Source: Nemertoderma westbladi
Taxonomy: Eukaryota; Xenacoelomorpha; Nemertodermatida; Nemertodermatidae
Direction: 5' to 3'
Length of the DNA: 64,000 nucleotides
NCBI GenBank assembly: GCA_032718475.1
Contig: JAUCBJ010008515.1
Location: forward strand, 1 to 64,000
Part shown: piece by piece, positions 1 to 10,405 of the stretch
Layout of the letters: every line of letters begins with the position of its first letter
How positions within the stretch are numbered: position 1 is the stretch's first letter
Translations under genes and position numbers: made by a program
The notes under the pieces: generated by a model
What the model saw: only the letters and a program-made list of their open reading frames with translations
What the model was told of the DNA's origin: nothing
The model's database searches: none

Positions 1-1204
1 ATCAGTCCTTAGAGGGGCCGTTGGAACAAATAATAATGATAATATCTTATTTTATTCTCTAAAACTCCGTTTATACTAGAAATGCATTTCCTAAAGGAAA
101 TGCAAGCACAATGCTAATGCAACAGTTTAACACTGTGGGGCGAGCCACGAAGTGAGAGAGCCTTAGCGTAGTGGTACCATTAATCAACCCTGTCGTTCTG
201 TCGCGTTTTTTTTCAGTATTTTATTTTAAACGTTAATAACTCGGCCAATCCTTGATGAAATCTATCCAAACTTGGTACACATGTTGTTTGGCAAAAGTTT
301 GAAAATTTTCCAAGTAGAATTTGCGTGGGGCCTTCGTGCAGCATCAGTGTAACTGTTATTGTAGTTATAATATATTTATTTATCCAAAATTAACATGCGT
401 TAAATTATTATTACTGTAGGATAAATCAGCTGGTTTTCTGACAAATTTTGCAAAACATAGGGGCTGTCTGCCAATCTGCATGTACCATTTGTACCGGTAC
501 TGTCAGGCTGTACTCAATTCCTGAATCGAGAATTCTGCAATCAGTCAATACTGCAATACAGGTCAGCCGGTACCATACACTGCAGACATGCCATATCATG
601 TAATCTAAACATGGCCCCGGAAACCCTTGCGGTGATTATAGTTTAGGCCTAATTAGCCTAGTACCGGTAATAATAATATAATAGTTTAGATAGTTCAGTA
701 GTTACCGCTAATCATTCAGTCATTGGCACGGTACACCGTATTGCTGTACTGCCGTTGTAGTGCGCACCGTAGGTACCACCCATGCGTAGGCTGACTGTGC
801 TGATTATGGTTTGATTGATTGATTGTTTTTTACACATAATTAAACCTTTTAAAATTCACAATAATACATTTATAAAGATTACGTTACGATATTAGGCCTA
901 CAGTACAAGTAATAACACTAGATATTTAGGAGCACCAATACTGATTTATGTAGATAGTCAACTTATAAAATGTTTATTTACTTAAATAAAAGGTTCTGGT
1001 GTAAGGATAGCCTCATGAGGTATATACCTCGTTTCCATGAGGGTCCTATAATAATTTTCATACTCTAATATTTAAAGCTAGTCAGACTGTGGTACCTAAG
1101 CTATATACTGTTAGGTATATTGCTGTATTGGGGTGGGGTTAGGAATAATCCATTTGTTTTAGCATTGAACTGTTGAATCCCCTTATTTATTATAAAACCA
1201 TTGG
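1..1204. other. AT-rich non-coding stretch
   Basis: No ORF with recognisable protein content. It holds the dispersed repeat at 222-330 and several ACCGGT and TAGGCCTA palindromes (for example near 492, 545, 644 and 893). I see no gene or RNA structure. Confidence 0.5.
222..330 (+). repeat. Dispersed repeat containing CCAAACTTGGTACAC
   Basis: This stretch carries the words AACTCGGCCAATC, GATGAAAT and CCAAACTTGGTACAC in order. The same words occur in the same order on the opposite strand at about 2509-2633, so two diverged copies lie in inverted orientation about 2.2 kb apart. The family is not recognised. Confidence 0.55.
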
Positions 1205-1830
1205 AAATATTCGCAAATGCCGCTCCATTACTGTCTGATGTCTGAACGCTCCCGACAGTCCGATGTATCTGGACCCGAGCAGCCGAGTTGCTTCAAGAGG
1301 TGATTAACGGGGGAATACTACGGAATTGCTTGTTTGTCAGTACGATTCTATTTGGGTATTTACTACACTCAGACACTGGGAATACGGCGGTCGGTCAGAT
1401 CGTAATGCGGGCCACTGCCAAGTTCATCATGCCTCACTCCGGTCACCCACCTTGGAGTGCGGTGGGAAGAGTCCCACTTACTGACTTACGTCGACGACTG
1501 GACGAATCGACGAGGATTGCGATCTGGGTTTAGCGGCGGCCCGGATCCTGGGATCGCCTGGGGGAAATGGTTGAACGTTGGGCAGACGTTATCGCACTGG
1601 ATTACGTTCTCTGTGACGCGAAAGTGTGAAGCGAATTCGTTGTCGAATTGGGTCGGAAGCTGCGGGAATTCTACTGTTCTACGGGAGTAAACCGCAGCGG
1701 TCCGGTGACTTGACTACGGACGGATACTACTGGGATAAGCAGGTATTTCGATCGAGTTTCTCGTATTCTCGATGCTCGAGGCGGATAGAGAGTTGGTTGT
1801 GTTGGGCGGTGTTGTTCAATTCTATCAAAC
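1205..1830. other. GC-richer patch without an identified gene
   Basis: Base composition is clearly richer in G and C than the flanks, and short ORFs of 70-80 codons overlap in all frames. None shows a motif I recognise, and no frame stays open far. It could be a decayed exon, an untranslated region or part of an LTR; I cannot decide. Confidence 0.3.
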
Positions 1831-1962
1831 ATATTAAATAATTGGTAAAATAATAAAAACACACCAGATAAAGATACTGAGCTTATGGTAAAGAGATAGG
1901 CCGAACTTACAATTTCCAAATAGATTGTTCATATAATAAATATATTTTTGGTATTTGATTTC

Positions 1963-2226
1963 AAGATAGGGGGGGGGGGGGGGGGGGGGGGACTGGACGC
2001 AATAAAAATTCATCCCTCTCCAGGGGAAATTGGACGCAAATAACAACAGCTGATTACTCTCAAAAATAAAACTGTAACCTGTTCTATTGTGTTTACTTTA
2101 TTGTTTTGGTTAAAATAACGTGCCACTGTAACCTGCTCCTTTCCCAAAATTTAGAAATTAATATTGAGGCGGGATATTAATTCGCCAAGATGGGATTTGC
2201 GTCCAGTCCCACCCCCCTCCTATCTC
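1963..2226. mobile_element. hAT-like MITE, 264 bp
   Basis: The element is flanked by an 8-bp direct repeat TTGATTTC (1955-1962 and 2227-2234). Its ends are inverted repeats: AGATAGG, a G tract, then GACTGGACGC on the left, and the complement, GCGTCCAGTCCCACCCCCC then CCTATCTC, on the right. There is no coding capacity. An 8-bp duplication with short inverted repeats is what hAT elements produce, so I call it a non-autonomous hAT-like element (inference). The left end contains a run of 23 G (1969-1991). The middle holds CTGTAACCTG and TTATTGTTTTGGTTA words that recur near 40.3, 41.8, 49.7 and 50.1 kb. Confidence 0.7.
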
Positions 2227-2508
2227 TTGATTTCACTAAAAAATAGAATACATTGCATTTTACTGTTATAATTACTGTATTGAATAAAATAATTAATTGA
2301 TTGTTTATTAAACCGTGCTAAGCACGTTGAACTGGAGCTCTAACAATTCCCCACTAGCGGCAGACAGGAACTGTAAAAGTCTCTGTAGAATTTCTAATTA
2401 AGCAATGCTCTTAGGTAACTACTACTAAATTTCAGATGAATCTGATCGTTGGTTCTATAATTACAGCTATTTTTACGTTTCTGTTAATTCGCCCCCTAGC
2501 GGCAGACC

Positions 2509-2633
2509 GGGGAACTGTAGAAGTCTGTCTGTGTGTAGAATTTCTAAACTTTTTTAAGACTACAAGTGTACCAAGTTTGGTTCCATTTCATCCTTGATTG
2601 ACCGACTTATTAGCGTTCAAACATTCCTGCCAT
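2509..2633 (-). repeat. Second copy of the CCAAACTTGGTACAC repeat
   Basis: Read on the minus strand this matches the order of words at 222-330 (GTCGGTCAATC, GATGAAAT, CCAAACTTGGTACAC, AAAGTTTAGAAATT). Two related segments with GCGGCAGAC and GAACTGTA lie at about 2350-2380 and 2500-2520. Confidence 0.5.
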
Positions 2634-2802
2634 GAATAAAAGCTGCAGGAACTCGAGCGATAATTAATTTATTTATTATTAAATACTGTTTCAATTAAAT
2701 TCTTTACGAAAATCTAGTCATCTTCTTTTAAATATGGACCCTGCATTCATGGAAAATATAATATTTGATAATTCATCAGTCAGCCTACGCTAATTTCACA
2801 GC

Positions 2803-3364
2803 CGGATCATGGATCCGGAAGTCAGGTGAGGACCTTCGAATACGTAAGGGAAAGGCATGGGCAGCCTTGAATAGGCTTTCCAGGATTTGGAAGTCACCGA
2901 GAATTAATCGGAAACTTAAGGTCCGATTATTTAGAGCAGCAGTAGTTCCAGTACTCCTCTACGGGAGTCCATGCTGGGCTCTAACTGCTGAGGACACCAA
3001 ATCTCTGGATGGCACATTCACAAGAATGCTACGCCGGGTTCATTGTGTCAAGTACAATGCACACATCTCCAACCAGACACTATATAACATTGGAGGTGTC
3101 TCATTGGTTCCCCCAAGCTTGACACTAGAACAAAATCGCCTCCGCTTTGCAGGACATTGCTTTCGCCGTGAGGACCAGCCAGTGCATAATCTTGTACTTT
3201 GGCAGCCTCATGGAGTGAATAAGCATGGTGGACAGCCCATGACTTTCTTGAGACGCATCTTAAAGGACACTGGCCTTAAAGATGCGGATGATCTAGCAAA
3301 TGTCATGGGTGATAGGGAGTTGTGGCGGTGCAATTTTGTTGACAAGCCGGCACAGCATTCTTAA
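2803..3364 (+). pseudogene. LINE reverse transcriptase, C-terminal fragment
   Basis: The frame is open throughout but holds only the last 187 codons of a LINE polyprotein. The catalytic palm motifs (FVDF..AFD and the ADD box) and the endonuclease are absent because of 5' truncation. What remains is the thumb and connection region with the SWIRKSG, RAAVVPVLLYGS and HCFRREDQP motifs. The stop at 3362-3364 lies 42 bp before the end of the element, so the 3' untranslated region is very short. The fragment cannot encode an active enzyme. Over the shared region it is almost identical in sequence to the fragment at 5863-6397. Confidence 0.8.
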
Positions 3365-3406
3365 AAATGCAGCTGCAATGCAGCATGCCGATCCTAGTAG
3401 TAGTAG
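2803..3406 (+). mobile_element. 5'-truncated LINE insertion (copy A)
   Basis: A perfect 12-bp direct repeat, TAATTTCACAGC, flanks the insertion (2791-2802 and 3407-3418). The inserted segment starts abruptly inside reverse-transcriptase coding sequence and ends in a short (TAG)n tail after ATGCCGATCC, as LINEs with microsatellite tails do. The coding part runs to 3364. It corresponds to the region C-terminal to the RT palm, with motifs VLLYGSPCWAL, RLRFAGHCFR, LVLWQPHG and GDRELWR. The family looks RTE-like (inference from the motif pattern). The upstream ATG at 2765 is flanking DNA, so the apparent start codon is accidental. Copy B lies at 5827-6436 and a worn copy near 40.5 kb. Confidence 0.85.
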
Positions 3407-3418
3407 TAATTTCACAGC

Positions 3419-3679
3419 AAAATCCTTGTCATGGCCTGTGTGTAGTAGGCCATGGTACCACCCTACTACCGGTACCGGCTGACCGGTGGCAACTAGCACT
3501 TGCACAGCAACAGCCCTACCGGCGATACACAGGTTGAAATTTATGTAGAGTTTGCTCAACAGTACATATATAAAATAGTTATCTAAATTATATATATTAC
3601 TATTGACAAGTATTGAAATATATACCGTTATTCGTGTTATCAGTATTTGCAACATCTGACATTGAAGAGGTGAGAGAAG
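3419..3679. other. Non-coding spacer
   Basis: Begins in the right target duplication of the LINE. It contains GGTACCGG-type palindromes near 3470-3485 and an AT-rich stretch. Nothing else was recognised. Confidence 0.4.
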
Positions 3680-4138
3680 ATGAATACCGACACTCAACAA
3701 AACCAACGCTTATCACAGGTCGGTATGGTTACCTCGAAACCGGCGCGACTGTCCACTCGAATACAACTTCAAAACACAAACGCCAACAATAAACTGAAAG
3801 CGAATCGAACGTCTTCAGAAGAATCTGTCATTGGGACGAAGAAAAGGAAGCCGAAACCACGGGAATGGACCACAGCTAAGATTGAATGCTCCCATTGTCA
3901 GAGTTCCTGGACCGAAATTGAAACACCAATTGCCGATGGGCTTGATCTCTCAAACCAAAACTTCCTCTGCGGGGTTTGCGCGGCAGTAAAGATTGAAAGT
4001 CTGGAAGCTGGCATCCCTAGGTATTATTATTATAAAGAGCGTCAGCCTGCGTTTAATACATATATTTTAATACAAAACAGGTCGAACGCAAAGAGGCTTA
4101 TAATGAAGACGAGTACTGCATTGATTATATTCCTATAA
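3680..4138 (+). CDS. Hypothetical 152-residue protein with paired cysteines
   Basis: The ORF starts with ATG in a fair context (gaagATGAA) and has a basic, Ser/Thr-rich first half. Residues about 70-105 contain CSHCQSSW and later NFLCGVCA, which could bind one zinc like a small PHD- or RING-type fold. Non-LTR ORF1 proteins and chromatin proteins both carry such N-terminal zinc modules, so either origin is possible. A consensus-like splice donor, CCTAG|GTATTA, lies at about 4018, just after KIESLEAGIP. The tail beyond it (YYYYKERQ onward) looks like random translation. I suspect a 5' exon or a LINE ORF1 fragment that really ends near 4018. Confidence 0.35.
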   Translation: MNTDTQQNQRLSQVGMVTSKPARLSTRIQLQNTNANNKLKANRTSSEESVIGTKKRKPKPREWTTAKIECSHCQSSWTEIETPIADGLDLSNQNFLCGVCAAVKIESLEAGIPRYYYYKERQPAFNTYILIQNRSNAKRLIMKTSTALIIFL

Positions 4139-4236
4139 ACCACCTGGCTTTGCATATTGAACGTGCGTTTGGAAATAAGTTCGTGCTACCCTTCCGTGGG
4201 TGGTAGATGTCGCGGTTATGTAATGGTGGGTGGGAA

Positions 4237-4255
4237 GGGGGGGGGGGGGGGGGGG
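4237..4255 (+). repeat. Poly-G tract (19 G)
   Basis: Uninterrupted G run within GTGGGTGGGAAGG context. It is one of ten G or C homopolymers of 11 or more bases in the window. Confidence 0.9.
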
Positions 4256-4774
4256 TGCAGATTAAAAGGGGTGAACACGTACTGTCCCCCTTTCTTTGAT
4301 TAATTGGTGGTGTTGGTTAATCTTTCATAACCTGATTTTGTGATACAGTCGCACAATTTTAATTTGTATCTCATAACTGGGCCTCGTGCTGCGCGAAGGC
4401 CCCACGAACGTGTTAATTTACGTGTCTTATAATGTCTGACAGCCCGGACAAAATATGAACACAGCAGAAGCCAGTCTAGCGCGGCGTATAACCCAATGTG
4501 TTTGGGAGACTGAAGTCTATGGCCAGAGTGAGGGGTAGGCTACTTTGTATTATTCGATTGATCTCTACTATATAATCTACAAAAACTATGTTTATTTTCA
4601 GGGAAATACCAACAGCTCCTTTAGATGGTGCGCTTTAAATATCAGACAGAATTATACTAATTACAACGGAGGGTTATGGAACATCACAATCTTTATATTC
4701 TTTAGGAATGTATAATTAATCTCTCACACTCACTTCACTGACTATAGTACTGAAACACGCTAATTCGCCAACTG
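4256..4774. other. Non-coding, with a fragment related to 320-345
   Basis: At 4384-4412, GTGCTGCGCGAAGGCCCCAC resembles the reverse complement of the GGGGCCTTCGTGCAGCA stretch at about 335, a possible second inverted-repeat relation with the left end of the window. No gene was seen. Confidence 0.3.
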
Positions 4775-4997
4775 TTACCAATTTTGCTTTTTTTGTTGCA
4801 ATTTTGTTTTTACGCAATAGGGTTTTTTTGGGTTTCTGGTTTCGATAGAATATACAGTATACGAGTTGCACCAGGCGTATCTAAATGGTATTGTTCGGTG
4901 CTGTCTGCAAAATTTGGTGCCAGCACGAAATTTTGAAAATCCTTTCAATAGTTCAATTACTTGTGACAACTTATTTCTCGCATTTTGGAGGTTTATG
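4775..4997. repeat. Fragment of the 170-bp-unit repeat family
   Basis: Words here (TTTTTACGCAAT, GGTTTTTTTGGG, ACGAGTTGCACCA, GGTGCTGT, AATTTTGAAAATCC, GAGGTTTATGG) occur in the same order at about 23870-24080 inside the piggyBac-like element. This is therefore an isolated piece of the same internal repeat, slightly over one unit long. Confidence 0.75.
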
Positions 4998-5810
4998 GTT
5001 TATTTTAATACAAAACTGAATTGGCAATAAATAATAAACTCAGTATTAAGGGGCGTTTCACTCTATATTATATTCAATAAGGTAGCAGCAGTAATAATTG
5101 TCGGCTATATTTGAATGTTTACTTTGCCTACCTAGCTACAGTATACACAATGTTTTCAAATCACGTTTGGTATCTGTGAAATGAGGGGAGGTGCCAAAAT
5201 TATATCCCAAGGTGAGTGGCTATTGTGGTTATAGTGTTTAAGTAGTTATAATGGTTATAGGCTAAGGTTATAGAATATATGTCAAGTAAGATACATCATA
5301 AACACAAAGGAGAATTACAAGAGATGAAATAAAGATAAGAGACAAGAGACATATTCCTTCACACAAGGAATTAATCTAAATCATTATGCACGAAAGATGT
5401 TGTGGTGCCATAATTAATTAAATATACATTAATTGGTATAAGGATCAAGCGGTAATGGTATTTGAATAATTGAATAATTGTATCGTGTTTTATTATGAAG
5501 TTAATTGTTTACAAAGTCATATATTCCCTGTATGTACTTCTCGCTTGCCACTTTAGCCGATAGTGGAATTGGAATTGTTTAATTGACATTAAATATACAA
5601 AATAGAATATAGAGCTAACAATAAGAACATATACAAGAGACACGTATAACCATTATAAACAATGAACATGTGAAAATAGTATGGCTGTATGACGTAAATA
5701 ACGTGATCCATTACAAATGTTTTCTAATATTGATTTCTTGCTGTAGCTGTTAACTTTGAAAGTCCTCAGCAAGTCTCTGATCGGATGAGCATAACATCAA
5801 AGGATGGTAT
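4998..5810. other. AT-rich non-coding stretch
   Basis: No ORF of note, no recognisable repeat and no terminal structures. Confidence 0.4.
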
Positions 5811-5826
5811 GCCGATCCTAGTAGTA

Positions 5827-6436
5827 TGCTTGAGCATGTGGACGACTTCTGTTACCTGGGATCATGGATCCGGAAGTCAGAATACGCAAGGGAAAGGCAT
5901 GGACAGCCTTGAATAGGCTTTCCAGGATTTGGAAGTCACCGAGAATCAATCGGAAACTTAAGGTCCGATTATTTAGAGCAGCAGTAGTTCCAGTACTCCT
6001 CTATGGGAGCCCATGCTGGGCTCTAACTGCTGAGGACACCAAATCTCTGGATGGCACATTCACAAGAATTCTACGCCGGGTTCATTGTGTCAAGTACAAT
6101 GCACACATGTCCAACCAGACACTATATAACATTGGAGGTGTCTCATTAGAACTGACACTAGAACAAAATCGCCTCCGCTTTGCAGGACATTGCTTTCGCC
6201 GTGAGGACCAGCCAGTGCATGATCTTGTACTTTGGCAGCCTCATGGAGTGAATAAGCATGGTGGACAGCCCATGACTTTCTTGAGACGCATCTTAAAGGA
6301 CACTGGCCTTGAAGATGCGGATGATCTAGCAAATTCCATTGGTGATAGGGAGTTGTGGCGGCGTAATTTTGTCGACAAGCCGACACAGCATTCTTAAAAA
6401 TGCAGCTCCAATGCAGCATGCCGATCCTAGTAGTAG
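5827..6436 (+). mobile_element. LINE copy B, 3' portion in plus orientation
   Basis: Same family as copy A, but it begins further upstream, at a YLGSWI-type motif, and ends in ATGCCGATCCTAGTAGTA (6418-6435). The same 18-bp word also stands immediately before it at 5811-5828. The segment is therefore either flanked by a long direct repeat or inserted into the tail of an older copy. Compared with copy A, 13 bp are missing after GGAAGTCAG (about 5878), which breaks the frame. The following block (6437-7290) is the 5' part of the same kind of element, inverted. Confidence 0.75.
5864..6397 (+). pseudogene. LINE RT C-terminal fragment (copy B)
   Basis: The downstream frame is open for 177 codons, with VLLYGSPCWAL, RLRFAGHCFR, LVLWQPHG and GDRELWR as in copy A. 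The 13-bp deletion near 5878 shifts it out of frame with the upstream DDFCYLGSW codons. The apparent ATG at 5864 lies inside GGATCATGGATCC and is not a natural start. Catalytic motifs are absent. Confidence 0.75.
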
Positions 6437-7290
6437 TATCATTATGATAATCTAAGGACATGCGTAAAACATAGTCAACCACAATTATGAACAAAAATGA
6501 TGCAAGTGTGTCTTCCTGGAGGACGCCCCATAACACTTCAAATGGTACTGTGTCACCATCAACAGTAGACACAAATGTTGTCGAACCATCGTATACTGAT
6601 CTAATTTCTGCAATAATTTCATCAGGAATCCCATATAATGAAAGTATGCTGAACGTACGTGAGCGAGAGACTGAATCAAAGGCCTTGAAAAAGTCAACAA
6701 AGATAACAGTTAGATGCCTGTCTTTCTTTTTTGATAACTCTTCAATTATCCTTCTAAGTGCCAAAATGGGCTCCATGGTCCCACGACCTTTACAGAACCC
6801 ATTATGATTTCCACGGAGCAGTCTCTCAATGGGATCCCTGATGCGATTTAATAGAATTCTATTGTATAGCTTTGCAGCAATCGAGATCAATGAGATTCCC
6901 CGAAAAGAACCATAGAGTGTTAGGTTGCCCTTCTTGGGAACTGGCACCAACTTATTTGTTTTCATTTCTTGTGGGACTCTTGTTGTACGGTACATGTATA
7001 CTATGATGGGATAGATGAGCTTTAAACACTCAGGTATTTTAAGAACCTCAGGGGGAACACCATCTACTCCACTGGTACGATTGGTCTTAAAGCTCTTTGC
7101 AGCAGCCTTCACTTCTGCAAAGTAGATATCGCCAATGGGAATATCTGGGAGTACAAACTCAGACACTTTTACTTCTATAAAGTTATCAGGCAATATCCTG
7201 TCATTAATGAGGAGATTTTCAAAGTGGGCCTTCCAACCATTGCATTGAGGCGATCAGCTGGTGATTGAGCCTTATCCTTGGTGGTTGGTT
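6437..7290 (-). pseudogene. LINE reverse transcriptase palm, inverted 5' part
   Basis: On the minus strand, from about 7190 down to 6440, this encodes the RT fingers and palm of the same LINE type. Motifs are TSGVDGVPPE, LVPVPKKGN, FRGISLI, GFCKGRGT, FVDFFKAFDS (catalytic Asp present) and GVLQEDTLASF, where the usual QGD has become QED. Further upstream codons of the same protein run on to about 7290. The reading breaks at about 6440, before the ADD box would occur. The rest of the domain is met only in opposite orientation at 5827-6397. The missing segment includes the second catalytic motif, so no active enzyme is possible. Confidence 0.8.
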
Positions 7291-7362
7291 GGCCTTTCAG
7301 TGGAGCTAGCTTAAAAAGTTGGTGCTTTCTGTTTACTTAAATTTAACCAGTATTTATTTTTT

Positions 7363-7662
7363 ATGCCAGAATCCCATTTCTCTTGTGCGTTTTGTTTCTC
7401 CCCTTTTGTTTATTCAAACCAATCTGTCCGGTGTGCAATATGCTGCAACTACTATCACTACCAATGTGGAACGTATCTCACCCTGCAGGAAGTTGTGTCC
7501 AGACCCACTAATTTATTTTGTAATTTTTGTTCTCTTGAAATATTTCCATTTTTTTCAGTTCCGTCATCCGATTTTGATATTTTTTGTTCAGCCAGTTCTA
7601 CCTACCTGGAGTCTGACATTCTCAACCAAACTTTTTGTCCCCTCGATCCTCATTCAATTTAA
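7363..7662 (+). pseudogene. LINE ORF1-type PHD zinc finger
   Basis: The 99-codon ORF contains a Cys/His ladder, CAFC, CAIC, YHYQC and FCNFCSLE, in the spacing of a PHD finger (Cys4-His-Cys3). CR1-like LINEs commonly encode such a finger before the endonuclease. It ends one frame away from the endonuclease ORF and overlaps its apparent start. It may be a genuine short ORF1 or the N-terminal part of the pol ORF separated by a frameshift. No coiled coil or esterase domain is visible, so ORF1 is short or truncated at the 5' end. Confidence 0.6.
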
Positions 7663-8637
7663 ATAATATAAACCATGACAAAGGAAATTGCACTGAGCAG
7701 CAGATTAATAAAGAATTTTCGTCATTAAAAAAGGGCTCGTCTATAAAAATTCTTCACCTAAACTGCCGCTCTTTTCCTAAAAATCATTCTGCATTATTAG
7801 ATTTTCTTTTATCTCTGAAATTAAAATTTGATGTACTAACTTTTTCTGAAACTTTCCTTACCGCCGACCACTCTCTGCTTGAACTCATCAAAATTGCTGG
7901 ATACCAAGACCCAATTTTAACCAATCGTTCGTATGGAAAAAAATTAAACCGAGGTGGTACTGCTATTTTTGTATCAAATGATCTTGAAATCAGCGATTAT
8001 CCAGATATTCAGATGGCTGGGCTCGAGAGCACTTGGGTTAAAATTAAACGTCCCCGTAATTCCAAACCTCTTATAATTGGTACAATATATCGCCCTGACA
8101 CCATTATTCACGCTGACTTTCTATCCTTACTTGACTCTACACTTTCTAAATTTACAAAAAATAACCTTGACATTATTTATAACCGGCGACATGAATATTA
8201 ACTTACTTAAACCGAACACTGATTCCTCTTCCTATGTCGACCTAATGTCTTCCTACGGATTCGTACAACTGATGAACAAACCCACTCGAATTTTTCATTC
8301 TGAATTATCCAACCGCACCATTCACTCTGAGACACTGATCGACCATATATTCACTAACATTACATCCCACTCCACTACTTCTGGAACAATCTCATGTGAA
8401 ATTGGAACCACCGACCACCAACCTACTTTTGTTATTCTTGAAAAATACCCGTCTATATTCGTTGCCCCTAAACAAAAATTTAAATTTGACTACTCCAACT
8501 TCAATCAAACTGCATTTACTTCCGACATCGAGTCTCTGAGCAACAATACATTTACTAACAATTTAAACGCTTCTGATAAATTCGACAACTTTTACAATGA
8601 CCTTAATAATGTTCTTCTCACGTTCCCCGCAATGTAG
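7635..8637 (+). pseudogene. LINE AP-like endonuclease (frameshifted)
   Basis: This gives target-primed retrotransposons their nicking activity. The first frame (to 8201) carries LHLNCRS, a FSETFL motif with the catalytic Glu, GGTAIFV and GTIYRP. After a one-base shift near 8170 the second frame continues with GDMNINLL and, further on, LIDHIFTN and GTTDHQPT, the final Asp-His pair. All canonical motifs of the fold are thus present but split over two frames. The second frame ends at a stop at 8635-8637, with the linker to RT following in broken frames. Confidence 0.8.
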
Positions 8638-9798
8638 TCCCTCTTCGCTCCATCCCACTTAAGCCATGGATGACAGAAAACCTAAATAAATTGTACTCTC
8701 ACAAAAAATAAACTTTATCGTACCTATATTAAAAATCCCACTTCCAGCAACCACAAGACTTTTACAGTTTACAGAAATAAATTAACCTCTATTCTCCGCA
8801 CAGCTGAGAAAAAATTCCAGACAGTTCTAAGAAAATGGCGGTAACATTAAAAAACGTGGATTATAATAAATTCGGCGCTAAATAGAAACAACTCCTCCAA
8901 ACTCCCAACTAAACTCACTGTTAAAACTGATCTTTCTACTGAAACAATTACTGACCCAACTTCTATAGCAGATCTATTCAATCAACACTATTCCACTATT
9001 GGCCAATCACTAGCTAGTACAATTCCCTCTTCACCACGCAGACCAACTCGCCACATAAATCCACCTCGCAATTCTTTCTCGTTAATCGAAACCTGTCCTA
9101 TTGAAGTTGAATATAAAATACTACAACTAGACCCACACACTGCCACCAATGACCCTTTTCCAACTCGCTTACTTATTCTAGCTGCTAAGCAATTATCTGA
9201 TATCCTAAGTTATCTCTTTAATATATCTATTTCCCACGGTTTTTTCCCGGACACTTTAAATTTTCCCGGACACTTTAAAAAAAGCCAAAGTTATCCCAGT
9301 TTTTAAATCAGGTGAACACTGCGATCGAAATAATTACCGTCCCATCTCTCTCTTGTCAATTCTTAGTAAAATTTTGAACAATTAATTAACTCGCAGCTTC
9401 TCTCCTACATACATAAATTCTCGATCCTTTCATCCTGCCAATATGGTTTCCGCCCCAAGACTACCACCTCTCATGCCCTGCTATCCGTCATTGAAAATTT
9501 ACACCAGTACCTCGACAATAAAAATTATTAAAAATTATTATGTAATATATATTGATCTAAAAAAAGCGTTCGACACAATTAACCACGATATACTTCTCCA
9601 AAAACTCTCCTGCTATGGTATCAGCGGCCTACCTCTTCAATTATTTTCCAGCTAGCTTTCTGTTCGCTCCCAATGCGTTTCTATTGGAAATAATACATCC
9701 TCCTACCTTCCTCTAAACACCGGCGTCCCTCAAGGCGCCACCTTGTCCCCCTCCTATTCCTCCTTTACATTAACGACCTCCCAAACGCTACCCGACTT

Positions 9799-10405
9799 GT
9801 GACGGGATCAGTGGATCCCGACCGGTTTTATTTCGTTACGCGTCACCGCGTTGTTATGAAATAGATAATAGTTAGTTGTTGTTGTTCTGATATTGTTAAC
9901 TGACGCAAATATAATATAGTAGCAAGACAGAGAAGGTAAGTATGATATAAGTAATGTTGTACCGGTAGTGGCGGTGACGGTACGAAATGTCACCGTACTG
10001 CACCTGATGACTGAGTAAACTGAATAACTTTACTGCATGCAATATAATATATACATTGGTTATTTCTACACTACCTTGGCCTCTGTACCTAGCGGATGCT
10101 CTCCTCTCCCATTGGTTGATATACTAATTCTCGGCTCCCACCTCTGTGGGAGTGCTCCCCCCCCCCCCCCCCCCCCCCCCCCGCTGCTGTTACTTTCCCT
10201 CTCCAAGGCCTTTAACTTTAGGACTTTAACTTTTTTTTACTTTGACCTCTAACCTCCTTTGTGTGGCTCTTTGGGGCTATATGTTGTCCCCGTTATTGGG
10301 GGTGATACGAGGTTAATTGTGATTAACCTCGTATTCCCCAATATTGCTTAAAACGCCACCTCCCAACTTTATGGGGTTGGTGAGGCGGAATTGAATCCGC
10401 TCACA
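9799..10405. mobile_element. 607-bp non-autonomous element with hairpin ends
   Basis: Flanked by the direct repeat CGACTT (9793-9798 and 10406-10411). Removing the insert plus one repeat restores the LINE codons from NDLPNATRL straight into FTTLFADD, so the boundaries are firm. Each end carries a short perfect hairpin: CGGGATC-AGTG-GATCCCG at the left and GCGGA-ATTGAA-TCCGC at the right. The outermost bases (GTGACGGGAT and the complement of the right end, TGTGAGCGGAT) are only loosely inverted. A run of 26 C lies at 10157-10182. There is no coding capacity. A 6-bp duplication does not by itself name a superfamily. Confidence 0.8.
10157..10182 (+). repeat. Poly-C tract (26 C)
   Basis: Longest homopolymer of G or C in the window, inside the 607-bp element. 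Its length should be treated as uncertain because such runs are hard to sequence. Confidence 0.85.

Noticed and set aside
119-175. tRNA-like GC-rich segment
   Set aside because: It cannot be folded into a cloverleaf with a proper T-loop; no A/B box pair.
1288-1841. Overlapping 70-80 codon ORFs as a gene
   Set aside because: No frame stands out, no motif, no splice pattern I could defend; kept only as a GC-richer patch.
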